A DNA stretch of 64,000 nucleotides from Oenanthe sinensis. Its lineage: Eukaryota > Streptophyta > Magnoliopsida > Apiales > Apiaceae. Shown here piece by piece: positions 24,681-37,204 of this stretch (positions are counted from its first letter, which is position 1; each line of letters starts with the position of its first letter). The notes below the pieces were generated by a model. That model was not told the origin of the DNA and ran no database searches. It worked only from the letters and a program-made list of their open reading frames with translations. The stretch spans positions 4,402,001 to 4,466,000 of the forward strand of contig JAPMAC010000207.1 in NCBI GenBank assembly GCA_028671895.1, in the 5' to 3' direction. Made by a program: the position numbers and the translations under genes.

Positions 24681-27300
24681 CTCTGGTTAGAGGAACTCAT
24701 TACTTAACTTTTAGCCTATAAGGAAAATTTAGAACTTGATAATTGTTATAACGTGCTTACAATTGGCAGAGACATTATTTCAGTTTCTTGTTTGGACAAG
24801 AAAGGCTTTTTCATTTTAATTAAATAACAATAGTTGTTTATTCTATTTTGATGATGAGGCTTATAATATTGCACAACTAATTAACAATTTATATGTTCTA
24901 AAGTGACTCAAATCAAATATTACCTTTGGCACTGTTGTTGAGGCCATATTAATGAGAAACGCATTTTCAGAATACATAAGGATGCATTCATGGATAAGTT
25001 TGATTATGAATTATACAAAAGGATGCGAATCTTGGTTTATTTGGAAAAATGACTAAAGCTCCTTTTACCGGACATGGTGAAGGGGTCATTGAACGGGTAT
25101 GACTTATACATAGTGATGTATGTGGTCATATGTGTACGATGACAAAAGGTAGATTTTATTAAATTCATAAAATTTATTAATTATTTTAGTAGATACGGAT
25201 ATACGTATCTTTTGAAGAACTAATCCGAATCATTTGAAAAGTTCAAAGATTATAAAGATGAAGTAGAAAATATCAAAGAAAAGTTTTTTTGATAGGAGGG
25301 ATCACATCTTGTTGGACATGGTTCGATCAATGTTGAGTCAAGGAATCTTCCAATTAGTTTCTAGGGTTGCACCCTAGAAACGGATACACATACACTTAAC
25401 CGTGTTCCTACTAAAACGGTTCAAAAGACTCCTTATGAGATATGGACTGAGAAACGTCACAGCATGTCATTTATGAAAATTTAGGGATGTGAAGTGTTTG
25501 TGAAACGTCTAATCTCTGATAAGCTAGGAGCAAAATCAGACAAATATAATTTTGTGGGATACCCAACTGAAACAAAGGGTTATTCTTTCTATAATCCTTC
25601 CGAGAACAAAGTCTTTGTTACTTGAACTACTATGTTCCTTGAGAGAGTTGCTCTCTAAGAAAGATAGTGGGAGGATAATAGATCTCGATGAAGTTCGAGA
25701 CCCACATGATAATATTGAACCAATGGAGAAACCTAAGCAGAATGTACAAGAAAATAATAATGCTCAAGAAACACAAGTTATTCGTAGGTCTAGTAGGATT
25801 CGCCATGAGCCCGAGAGATATTATGAATTTCTCTTGACTCAAGATGGTGATGTGATGCTTGTGGAAAAAGATGAGCCTTTCACCTACCTAGACACTATAA
25901 ACACTCCAGATTCTAAGAGATGGCTGGGTGCCATTAAATCTGAGATGGAATCCTTGTATACTAATCAAGTATGGACTTTGGTTGATCCACCTGAAGGGGT
26001 AAAACCTATAGGGTGCAAGTGGGTTTTCAAGATGAAGACCGACATGGATGGTAATGTACAGACCTATAAGGCATGATTGGTGGCAAAAGGTTTCAAGAAA
26101 ATTCATGGTATTGACTATGATGAGACCTTTTAACTAGTGGTTATGGTCAAGTCCATCAGGATTTTGCTTGCATAGCTGCTTACTATGATTATAAAATCTG
26201 GCAAATGGATGTCAAAACCGCTTTCTTAAATGAGAGCCTTGAAGAAGATGTGGATGCTGGAAAGGTATGTAAGTTGCGTCGATTCATTTATGGATTAAAG
26301 CAGGCCTCGAGGTGATGGAAGATTCATTTTGATGAAATAGTCAAAAAGAGTTTGACTTTATTCAGAATGAAGATGAAACTTGTGTTTACAAGAAGTTTAG
26401 TGGGAGCCATGTGGCATTCCTAATATTATATGTTGATGATATATTACTAATAGGGAATGACATTCCTTCTCTATAGACTGTGAAGTCTTGGTTGAGAAAT
26501 AATTTCTCAATGAAAGACTTAGGCGATGCGACCTATATATTAGGGATCAGGATCTATAGAGATAGATCAAGGAGATTGATCGGCCTAAGTTAGAGTACAT
26601 ACATTGATAAAATTTTACATCGATTTCGAATACAAAGAGGCTAAAATGGATATGTCCCAATGTCTCATGGGATAGTGATCTCAAAATAAAATTTGTCCTA
26701 AATCATTGGATGATGAGGACTGCATGAGTAAAGTTCCATATGCGTCAGCAATTGGTTTTATAATGTATGCAATGATATGTATTCGTCATGATGTCTCGTA
26801 TGCTTTAAGCGTGACGAGTAGATACCGGTCTAATCCTGGTGAAGGTCACTGGACGAAAATCAAGAATATTCTTAAGTATTTGAAGAGGACTAAAGATTCA
26901 TTCTTGTTATATGGAGGAGATGTGAAGCTAGTTGTAAGAGGTTTCAGTGATGCTGAATTTTAGACAGACAACGATGATTTAATGTTTCTGTCTGGCTTTG
27001 TGTTTTATCTATTTTTATTGAGATGTTGTATGCTGGAATGGTTCACAGTAGAGACAGTTGTTAATTCTACAATAGAGCCTGAGTATATTGATGCTTGGGA
27101 AGCAGCCAAGGAGGCTGTTTGGGCATGTACTTAGGAGATATCACCTAATTAATGAGATTAATGATCAATGAGATATACATATATGTAAAGTGCATATTAA
27201 TAATAATATTACAGACCCACTGACTAAGGCTTTGTCGCAGCAGAAGCACGAAAGTCACACTAGTTCCATGAGTATTGTATACTTGGGTAATTGGCTCTAG
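24681..27300 (+). pseudogene. Element B pol remnant (integrase core deleted)
   Basis: In order: a pre-integrase segment with SCLDKKG (near 24785-24815), the integrase start with a LIHSDVCGHM-like motif (near 25105-25135), then a jump at 25275-25300 from a KFKDYKDEVENIKEK stretch to a RDHILLDMVRS-like stretch, so the second catalytic Asp and the Glu are missing. RT N-terminus (25680-26076: INTPDSKRWLGAIKSEMES, CKWVFKMKTDMDGN), RT with a LLYVDDILLIGN box near 26425-26460, and the RNase H region (26706-26963: VPYASAIGFIMYAM) follow. Many stops and frame changes; not functional. Confidence 0.85.
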
Positions 27301-27314
27301 TGCAAGTGGGAGAT
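27301..27314 (+). other. Element B polypurine tract
   Basis: AAGTGGGAGAT immediately precedes the 3' LTR start TGTTAG at 27315, the usual position for plus-strand priming. Confidence 0.8.
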
Positions 27315-28858
27315 TGTTAGTAATTGTGCTCTAGAGACAATACTTTTTATATTTTAAGGAAAATATTTATTATTAAGGATTATGTTTTATTGATTATTAT
27401 TTATTTATTATGTTTTATTTGCTACGTAATAAATTGAAAGCATAATAAATGTCCTTGGAATTTTGATATGTATTATATATCTTTAAGTATGTGACTTAAA
27501 AATGAGATTATATGAATAATATCTTATTCCTAAAATTCCCTAGTCGAGTATTATTATTTAAGGACAATAATAATGCACAAAGACTAGTATGCTTCTTGAC
27601 AGATGACCACATCTCATTGGTCATAGATATGGTGATACTAAAGTCAAGAACATAAGTGCATGTCTCAATGCATGGCACTAGAATGACCCGCTGTGAGGTT
27701 CTACATGTTAAATAAGTGTCATAAGTAATTCTCATTGTGATAATGGTGTAATGATCCTTAGACCTGAAATCATTATATTTCTATACAAGAATTAATATAC
27801 TTTGATTACATTAAAAGTTACCTTTGACCGGGTGATGATAAAAGTGCACATTGGGTATATTATGAATCGTATGAGAAATATGAATGATCTAGATGAGATT
27901 TAATCCTCCTACTTTTAGGAGTGATATTATTGGTCTCTTTTTTTAGTGATACTATGAAATGCACGGCGTGCTCAAATGTTGATTTGATTTTAATAGTCTA
28001 CTCATCGATCAAGAAAATAAAGATTAAATTATGAAGAGGATGACACAAGACATGCCTTGAGTTTAATCTATAATATAAATATTAAAGGAATTATATTACA
28101 TGGAACATTATTCACGAAAGGCTTAATCGAATCACCGATTTATTATTATTACTTGGGTAGCAATGATGTATTACTAGATGCCGCTCATTGTTTACAATTT
28201 TAATTAGATATTAAAATTGTTGCCAACGTAATAATAACCTACAGGGTCACACACAAAGAATGCTTGAAGGAGAAATAATTTAAATTATGAATTTAAATTA
28301 TATAAGTAATTTATTTTATTTATGATATTAATTAAGTATGACTTAATTAATTATATAAATAGAATAAATGAATTATTTAAACTAATTCTAAAATTAATAA
28401 TTAATTAATTAAGTGAGACTTAATTAAATAATTTAGAATTTTGGATTAGTATTAATTATAATTGGATTATAATTAGAAATCTTATTCTTCTCTCTATGTA
28501 ATCTCTTTATGGGCTGATTTAATAAATGAGACATATTTCACTAAAATCCTAGCCGTTCTGAGAGAGGAGGAAGATAGAGAGAGAAGAAGTTTTCGGGTGC
28601 TAGTACACATCAATCCTTCGTGAAAAGTGTTCGTGTGGATACCGTAGAGCATAAATCGCGAGAGCGGGATACATGGTGATTAAACAAGCTTTGGACCTCC
28701 ATTAATCTTCCATTAATGAACTGTTAAAGTATCTAAAGGTATTTATTCTTTATCTCCGAATTAAATCTTTTGTTTTCGCATGGATCCTGCGGAGGGTTTC
28801 GCTATTTTGATTTATTTTTCGCGTTTATTCCGCTGCGTTTGTGCCTCGAAACCCTTCA
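27315..28858 (+). repeat. Element B 3' LTR (1544 bp)
   Basis: It is collinear with 20144-21684, beginning TGTTAGTAATTG and ending CGAAACCCTTCA, followed by the second GATTC copy. Palindromes are at 28328-28350 and 28405-28427. Confidence 0.95.
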
Positions 28859-29657
28859 GATTCGAGAACTACCTTTGAGGAACCTGGATGTAAGAAATCC
28901 AGGGGGGTCACCACCTTAGACAATGTAGTGAGTGGCTCGTTAGAGTCTGTGGTATCTGATGCTGCACTGCATCAAAAAAGTCTTGGTCCACTGTAAATGT
29001 GGCATCCGACCAGTTTGTTTCAAAAATATTTTCTTCATTTCTTGATGTGCCCTCGTCTAATTGTGTTTCTTCAAGTGGAGATCCTGCTAGTGTGAGCGCT
29101 ACCAGTGTGCGTGCCCTCATCAACTTCCCAAAATTAATCCTCCAGTTATGGGCCACAGAATACCCAATTATCTGAAGTAGTGCAGAGATATTTTTGAAGT
29201 TGTTCTTTATAGTGGGTGCAAACACTTGTGCTAGTGTATGAAAGAAGTAGTCCCACTCGCTCATCAACTTGGCTTTAGTCAGCCTCACTAGATTAATCTC
29301 ACCTTGATACTGAATAGCATTGAAAAATTCAAGTATCTCTCGAAGATTTGGAGGATCAACAAAATCTCTGTTTGGGAACCCTAGAATCCTGTTCGCATCA
29401 TCTTCAGTCACCATGTAATCATGTTCTCCTATGGTGAATGAGAATTGTACTCTGTCTCCAACAGTTCCGTTCCTTGCTGTTGAGTACAATGCCCTCAGTG
29501 CTAACACTTGCAAATGGGTGTCCAATGTAATTGCAGTTCTAATTAGTAAATGTTCGTTTAAAAATACGATCCATGGTTGAAACCTCTCGACTGAACAATT
29601 TACCGGATTAAAAAATCCAACAAAATTGGTCTTCACTAATACACAATAACCAGCCAT
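28859..29657 (-). pseudogene. Element C env-position ORF, N-terminal part
   Basis: The ORF starts at 29657 (MAGYCVLVKTNFVGF...), sharing the MAG start with the equivalent ORF of element E. The first ~200 residues form a globular-looking domain (FNPVNCSVERFQPWIVFLNE, ALRALYSTARNGTVGDRVQF, DANRILGFPNRDFVDPPN) of the type found in plant retrotransposon ORFs and in 'putative plant transposon protein' families. The frame is lost near 28960-28975 by an imperfect 5-bp tandem duplication (TGCAG TGCAG on the minus strand), which leads to a stop at 28908-28910. The downstream frame continues through the B target site into 20143-18179. No membrane-spanning segment is seen. Confidence 0.75.
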
Positions 29658-30907
29658 TTTAATTTCTCCTATTACTATTTTTAACTTACAAAATGCAATA
29701 GAACAGTAAAAATAAAAGTACAAGTCCAGAAATTGAAAATTACACAGAAAATTAAAACCCTAATTTGAAATTAATGCCCTCAATTCAATTTTAACCAGTC
29801 AACAAGTACACAACAGTCCTCTAATCACAGAAATCACCACTTGCTTCGATTTTATCCAAATATACGAACAATCATTTTGATTAACACGAAAATTTAGCAG
29901 AGTTTCGACTAATTTTACTTGATTTTAACAGTAATAAGCAAGCAAAGCTTGTAAATAATCAAGAACAATCCCCTGATACAGTTCTTTTGTGATAAAAATC
30001 GATCGATTTTCAAAGAAATCTGCTGAACAAATGTGTGTATATGTGTGTATATCTGTTAATAGCTGAATATAACTTATTTAATAACTTAATATGACTTTTA
30101 ATTAAACAAAGAAAAGACTCGGTATGACTGTCAAAGAGTCATACCGAAAAATAAAATAACAAAAAAACAGTCGATTTTCTATCAGTATGATTTTTAAAGA
30201 GTCATACCGAGTTTTATTTGAAAATAAAACACAAAATAAATAAAATAAATAGTCAGTATGACTTATTTCTTTTAAAAACTCCGTATGACTATCTATTAAA
30301 AAGAAAAGTCATGCCGATTTTCTTTAAAAAATAAGTCATGCTGAACTATTCTAGGATAATAATATTAATGTAAAATAAATACTTATATTATTAATTTATC
30401 TAAAATTCGAATAAGATTTTTATCATTTTATTTCGATTTTAGAAATAATTAATAATGATAATATAAATTTTTAACAAACAATTATTATTTAGAAACTTTA
30501 AGATAAATAACAATAATTTACATACTAATAAATTATTAAAGACATATAATAAATATTTACATTATTAATTGTTCTAATTAATTTAGGAATTAAATTAACT
30601 CATGTTTGAATTAATTTAATGAGTAAATTAATTGATTAATTAATTACATAATCATTTATATTAATGTACAACAATAATTAGTAAAAAAATATACATTAAT
30701 TTACATAAATGCTTATAAATGCTTAATTTAAACAAAAGTACTTATACTCTAATTGAAATAATTATCTTTTAAGAATATTAATTTAATCTTAAGATAATTT
30801 TTTAAAAATTTATAAGTCTTAGGATTTTATTAATTCAAGTCCCATAAATTCTTTAAATATTAATATTTAATATTTATGAGCTTAAATTAATTCCTAGCAA
30901 CCAAAAA
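29658..30907 (-). other. Element C spacer between RNase H and env-position ORF, with repeated CGGTATGACTT motifs
   Basis: 1.25 kb without a gene. At 30090-30350 the motif CGGTATGACT / AGTCATACCG occurs in both orientations at least seven times, the same motif that is clustered in the C LTRs. The rest (30350-30907) is very AT-rich. Confidence 0.75.
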
Positions 30908-33900
30908 TTAGCCATTATTTAACATCCCTAGTTCACTAACCAACTTAGAGAAAGTGGATTCATCAAGTGGTTTCGTGAAGATGTCGTCTTTTTGATCTTC
31001 TATGGGTACAAAATGTAATACTACAGTTCCGTTCATGACATGCTCTCGGATAAAGTGATACCTTATGTCAATGTGCTTGGTTCGCGAATGTTGTACATGT
31101 TTGTTGGAAATAGCTATAGCACTTGTGTTGTCGCAGAAAATAGGAATTTTGTTCAATGCAAGTCTATAGTCATTTAGCTGATTCCTTATCCATAAGATCT
31201 GAGCACAACCGCTACCTGCTGCAATATATTCTGCTTCGGCTGTCGAGGTAGACACTGAGTGCTGTTTCTTGCTATACCAGGAGATCAATCGTCTTCCTAG
31301 AAACTGATAGCTTCCAGAAGTACTTTTCCTGTCCATCCTGCACCCTGCATAATCTGAGTTTGTATAGCCTATTAGGTCAAAGCCTGTATCTTTAGGGTAC
31401 CAAATTCCAAGATTTGGTGTACCCTTCAGATATCTAAAAATCCGTTTAACGGCTATAAGATGAGATTCCCTAGGGTCAGATTGAAACCTTGCACATAAGC
31501 ATGTTGCAAATATTATATCGGGTCTACTAGCAGTTAGATATAATAATGAGCCTATCATACCTCTGTAGCTTGTGATGTCAACTTTCTTACCAGTTTCATC
31601 TTTGTCAAGCTTGGTGGCTGTTGGCATTGAGGTTTTTGCCGGTGAAGAATCTTCTAGACTGTATTTTCCCAGAAGATCCCTTACGTACTTTGATTGACAA
31701 ATAAAAATCTCATCTTCCTTTTGCTTTACTTGCAATCTAAGGAAGAATGACAGCTCACCCATCATGCTCATTTCATACATACTCTACATTAACTTAGAAA
31801 ATCTTTTGCACAAGTTTTCGTTAGTAGAACCAAATATAATATCGTCAACATAAACTTGGACAAATATCATATTTTTTTCATGCAATTTATAAAAGAGAGT
31901 TTTATCTATGATACCTCTAATGAAACCATTTTTAAGTAAAAACACAGAGAGAGTGTCATACCATGTCCTTGGTGCTTGCTTAAGTCCATAGAGAGCTTTA
32001 AATAGGAAATACAAAAAGTCAAAAAACTTTAGATTTTGAAAGCCAGGGGGCTGTTCCACATATACTTCCTCTTATAACTCTCCATTCAGAAATGCACTCT
32101 TCACATCTATTTGAAAAACTTTAAAATTGGAATGTGCTGCGAATGCCAGAAATATCCTGATGGCTTCAAGTCTTGCAACTGGTGCGTAGGTCTCATCATA
32201 ATCAATTCCCTCTTCCTGGGAGTAACCCTTTGCAACCAGTTTGGCTTTGTTACTTGTAACAATGCCATCACCATCTAATTTGTTCTTGTATACCCATTTC
32301 GTACTAATAACGGATCTATCTTTAGGCCTGGGTACCATTGTCCAGACTTCTTGTCTTTCAAACTGATTGAGCTCTTCTTGCATGGTAAGAACCCAATCTG
32401 GATCAATTAATGCATCTTCAATTTTATTTGGTTCTTCTTGAGATAGAAAAACTGAGAATAAACATTCATTTGAAGTTGCACTTCTGGTTCTAACTCCAAC
32501 ATTTGGATCACCTATGATCAAATCAAAAGGATGATCTCTGCTCCTTATCCTTTTCCTGGGTAGGTTTGATCTAGATGATTCGCCTCGATATTCATTGTGA
32601 TGTTGTGTTCTACCAGTTGATCCTTCATCTCCCCCTGAGTTGCTGCCAGGATGACTTGTTGATCCACCACTGGTATTAGTAGAATTTCCAGTGTTACCAT
32701 TGTTTTCACCACTATTACCTGGATCATCATTATTATTGTCATCATCAATTCCTGTTACAACCTCAGGTTCTTCTTCGTCATCAGAATGTGAGTCAGGATA
32801 ATTATCAAATTTTAATGACTCAGAAGAATCTTCAATTTGGATACTTGGGAGTCAAAAGTAACATTGACACTTTCTTTTACTTGATGTTGATAAATTATGT
32901 ACACCCTATATGCTTTTCTTGAATATCCAACAAAAATAGCTTCATGTGCCTTGGCCTCGAACTTGCCATGATGTTCATCTCCATCCTTTAGCACATAGAA
33001 TTTAGCTCCAAATACATGAAAGTACTTTAGAATAGGTTTCTTGCCAGCCATTAATTCATAGGGAGTCTTCATATGATCTTTGTTGATCAGAGTTCGATTC
33101 TGGGTATAACATGTCGTATTTACTGCTTCAGCCCAGAAGTAGATAGGTAACCTTGATTCACTTAGAATAGTTCTTGCAGTTTCAATCAGCGTTCTATTTT
33201 TCCTTTCTACAACTCCATTCTGTTGCGGAGTTCTTGGTGCTGAATATTGCCTTGTTATCCCCTTGTCTGAGCAAAAGTTATTCAGAACTTCATTCTTGAA
33301 TTCTGTTCCATTGTCTGATATGATTGCCCGGACAGGTAACTTTGAATCTAACTCAATCAGCTTTACATGATCAATCACCAATTGTAGAGTTTCATCCTTA
33401 GAGTTCAAGAATAAAACCCACGTATACTTTGTGAAGTCATCCACAATCACCAAGGCATATTTCTTCCTTGACATTGACATAATATTTACTGGACCAAATA
33501 AATCCATGTGAAGGAGTTGAAGTGGTTCAATGATGTTTGTAGTGTCTGTGCGTTTGTGACTTGCTTTCTTTGACTTCCCTTTCTGACATGCCTCACACAA
33601 ACCTTCTTGTGTAAATTCCATCGGAGGTCGTCCTCTCACCAAATCCCTCTTGACTAAAGAGTTCATTGTTTTGAAGTTTAGATGTTAGAGTTTTTTGTGC
33701 CATAGCTAGCTTTCTTCTGTTGAAGCCTTTGAGTAGAAACAGTTTCCTTCATCTTCAGTTCCTGAGTTGAGATCGGCTCCGTACAAGTTTCCTTTCCTTA
33801 CTCCACGTAAGGCCAGTTTGTCATCTTTAGAATGAGCTATTAAGCATTTCTCCTTGATAAAGTTTACTTTGTACCCTTTATCACAAAATTGACTGAAGCT

Positions 33901-34140
33901 GAGTAGATTATGCTTAAGTCCTTCTGCTAAAGAGACGTTGTCAATGATAACATTTCTAGTATTTATTTTGCCATATTCCGTAGTCATTCATTTGCTGTTA
34001 TCTCCAAAGGTGACGATTGGGCTAGCTCTTTCAACCACGTTTGATAGCAGGGCTCTATCTCCGGTCATATGCCTTGAAGATCCACTGTTCAAGATCCATA
34101 TAACTCGGTTTACCTGTTTAACTCCCTGCACATACCAAAC
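30908..34140 (-). pseudogene. Element C pol: protease, integrase, reverse transcriptase, RNase H
   Basis: Full Ty1/copia domain order. The protease motif reads WILNSGSSRHMTG, with Asn (codon 34087-34089) where the catalytic Asp is expected. The pre-integrase zinc region has a WHKKL...HLNF and CEACQKGK pattern. The integrase (33666-32812) has its DDE triad visible in LLHMDLFGPV, IISDNGTEF and NGVVERKNR. RT follows (32521-31784; FQIDVKSAFLNGEL, FVQVYVDDIIFGS), then RNase H (31780-30908; NSDYAGC, STAEAEYIAAGS, FCDNTSAIAISN, RTKHIDIRYHFIREH). Stops occur at 33988, 33706, 33685, 32072 and 31784, with a frame change near 32830. Otherwise the protein is well preserved. Confidence 0.93.
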
Positions 34141-35580
34141 GGATTAATTCGTCTTCGAAGCCAAAAATTGATTGGGCCCGACATACATAAAGAATTGACC
34201 TTTGTCAGCTTTGACAATAGATCCTTTTCGAATAACAACATCATCTTCCTTGACTGTACCTACCTTCTTATAAACAGTCTTAACAACTTTCTGTTTAGAC
34301 TTGGGAATGTATGTTTCCTTCTTAGCAGGTGAAGGAGTTGCAGTCTTGGATTTAATAAATTTATTATTGATGTATTGTCTAGGTGTCATGTTATCTTTCT
34401 TAGCAATCATGCACTTAAAATAAGCAGTCATAGCATTAAAATCACATAACATACAATTCAATATACAATAAGGTTTATGGAAAGTATCAATAATAGGCAT
34501 GTTATTCAAAATAGTAGGTGACTTAACAGATTCTACTTCAATTTTATCAGCAGATTTGAAGTTTTCAGTAAAATGAAATTTGTTGTTACTATCCTTACTA
34601 TTAACAAACGTGTTTGGTCTATTCATTTTATTCTTTAAGTCTTTTGCACCTATACCAGGATTGGGTGACTTAGAAGTTCCCTCATCTTTCACTGGTGTCT
34701 ACGGTGCACTCTTCTCTTTCTGGACATTAACTCTTTTTATGTCCTTAACCTGTTCTCATCTCTTCTTCTCTTCCTCGAGATCCTCTAACTACATTTCATA
34801 TGCAATCAGTATGGAGCTATCAAGGATGGGTTCAGCTATCAGTGTTATGAAGAGAGGTTTCGGTGTGTCTTTAACAACATGTGGGATCCCCCTTTCTTCA
34901 GCACTTTTTCTGAAAGGAGTTATGTTGCTTGGCTTTCCTACAGATTTATTGTACTCAAAGCCTATTCCAACTTTATGACTTATTTCTTTTTGGTCAACTA
35001 GGTTCTTTATAATATACGAAGAATTCTTATATGCAAGACACTTTTTCTTTTCTTCCTCTATCTAATTTCTGAGATTGGTTTCTACTACAACATGACAACT
35101 GACTTTACTAACTTGAATATCTAAGTCCTCAGTCAACTTGACAGTCAACTTGTCGTGATTTCTTTTTAATTGTTTAAGAACTTCAGTCTCATCAATTAAC
35201 TCTTTGACTTTGAGTCTTAGTTTCTTAACCTTATCTCTTTCACCATCTAGTTCTTTTCCTAGCAGAGCAAACATTTTAGGGAAAGAAGGATTTACCTCTA
35301 TTCCTCCTTGACGGGTGGGAGATAATGATTCCTCGGATGAAGCCATAAGAGCAAGATTTCCCAGTTCTTCATCATCATCATTATCTGAGTCATCCCAGCT
35401 TTTGCCTTCTGCTAGATATGACTTTCCTTGATGCTTTTTCACGAGTGCATCATACTTCTCTTTGAGCTCTTCGTAAGACTCTCTCTTTTTCCCTTGCTTA
35501 GGCTTCTTACATTCAGTTGCGAAGTGGCCTAGTTCATTACAGTTGAAGCAACGAAACTTGCTTCTATCAACTAAGCCGGT
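34141..35580 (-). pseudogene. Element C gag, C-terminal part (zinc knuckle and coiled-coil tail)
   Basis: This continues gag from 47930 across the D insertion. The frame enters at 35580 with a perfect CX2CX4HX4C zinc knuckle (CFNCNELGHFATEC), followed by an Asp/Glu-rich segment (DDSDNDDDEELGNLALMA) and a coiled-coil stretch (35250-35100). A stop near 35060 and a frame change follow, then 34692-34144, a Lys-rich tail with CIL-C-C remnants of a further zinc-binding motif and KKDNMTPRQYI. The tail leads directly into the protease. Confidence 0.85.
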
Positions 35581-37039
35581 TGAAAGGGGAGATAGGAGTG
35601 AAGGGAAGTAACTCACTCCACTTTCATGTGTACTAGAAATGCTAAATGTAATCTCTATGTAATGGTTGATGATAACTCAACAATAGAATAGGACATGTAA
35701 TAATATGCAGGTGCACAGAAATCTTGGATAACAGAGTTCAGTTAAGACAAAGTATCAAAGGATCATCTACAGACTTGAAGCCCACTGGAAGAAGTTCATT
35801 AACATGTTCAGGCCTCAGTGGAGAATAAAAGATGTTGACATCTATTCAAGGATGTGGAAGCTACAGAAGATTGTCTTAGTCTATGAAGATTTTAGTGCAT
35901 TACAATCGAAGCAACAAGTAAGGTTTGCAAAGAAGAATGTGGAATCATGTTCGGAATCAAGAGCCCCTATCAAGACTAGTCACTTATGAACCAGACCGTT
36001 GCATCAAGTGTCAGGACATTGGAGGCAAGCTCTCGTCGGTTAATATGGTTTTAATCATTCTAAAGTTGTTGGTTTTCTTGAGTCAAGTGGAGGATCAACA
36101 AAGGTGGTAAATCAGTGTTGGAGAAATGTCAGCCTAATGGATAAGGGACAGACGGCACAACCTGATTGGATCTTACTAAAGCTTCACAGATTAGAAGGCC
36201 AAATACTCGGACGTGGTGGAGTCATGTATACGGGGCCAAGTATTTGGATAAGGAAGTCTACACAAATTGAAGAGTGGAATGGAAATATTTAATTTAATTA
36301 AATAAAGTATTTATTTAATTATTTATATATTTTATAAATAAAGATATTCTTTATTTATATTTTATATATTTATTAAATATTACTTTTACATTAAATATTT
36401 CCAAAGGCATGCTTGGCACATGACTTTAAAGATAAGATTTGAGTGGACAAGAGTAAAAGGTGGAAAAACAAAAAGTAACACCTTTTTCTATAATAAAAGA
36501 AGAAACTCAAGTCTTAATTTCAATGTGGTCAGGGTGTGCATCCGGATGAGAAAGAAAAGGGGAGAGAGAGAGAAATTATTCTCTCCCCCATGGCCGAACT
36601 AATACTTTAATATTTTGGGGCCATGATTTTCTTTATCATACCACTCCTCTATCTTTCTATTGTAAACATTGCTAAATCTTGTTTAGAAGATAGGTTTGAT
36701 TTTTGTCTCCTAGATCTAGAATTTGTAATATTTTTAGAGGAGCCAAAAATCATTTCTTTGTTGTGTTCTTGAGCTTTTGTTCTTGAACTTGTTGTAGCAT
36801 CTACCCCACTTCAATGAATATAAAGTTATATTCTTGGATCTTGTTGTGTTGTGTGTTTTGGATGATTTACCGTTCATTATCTTGGTTATTTTAATGGTGT
36901 TCTTGAGGTTGAAGAAGATGATGAATAGTACCTGGGTTTGAACCAAAGTAATTTTTATGTTGTCCCAAAAATAAATAAAAGTCAGATTTTTATTTGGGAA
37001 TCGTATTCACCCCCCCTCTACGATCTCCAGGACCCAACA
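35581..37039 (+). repeat. Element D 5' LTR (1459 bp)
   Basis: It begins TGAAAGGGGAGATAGG and ends CAGGACCCAACA. A very AT-rich block at 36285-36395, with TTTATATATTTTATAAAT, is the best TATA candidate. The C-run motif (TATTCACCCCCCC) at 37003-37016 lies 23 nt from the end. Small ORFs inside also occur in the second LTR and have no known similarity. Confidence 0.97.
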
Positions 37040-37053
37040 ATTGGTATCAGAGC
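37040..37053 (+). other. Element D primer binding site
   Basis: ATTGGTATCAGAGC directly follows the LTR end ...CCCAACA, a perfect tRNA-Met-type PBS. Confidence 0.95.
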
Positions 37054-37204
37054 TACTCGATTGACATACAAATCGATTGGATCTATTTTTATTTTTGAGA
37101 TTAAAGAGGGTACGATTGGTTCACTGGGCATCCAGAATTTTTTTTGAAGCCCAGAATTTTTCTAAGTACAAAATGTTCTAGATGGCCAAGTAGAATATTC
37201 CTAT

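Larger units (their letters stand above)
20144..28858 (+). mobile_element. Element B: defective Angela/Tork-like copia retrotransposon, TSD GATTC
   Basis: 5' LTR 20144-21684, PBS, 2.1-kb leader, degenerate gag and pol, polypurine tract, 3' LTR 27315-28858. It is flanked by a perfect GATTC duplication (20139-20143 and 28859-28863) and inserted in the env-position ORF of C in the opposite orientation. The two LTRs (1541 and 1544 bp) are collinear with scattered substitutions. Coding regions carry many stops, several shared with element F. Confidence 0.95.

Noticed and set aside
35804..36602. Small ORFs repeated at 46595-47492, looking like conserved proteins
   Set aside because: They are identical because both lie in the two D LTRs; no known domain, and conservation reflects LTR youth.
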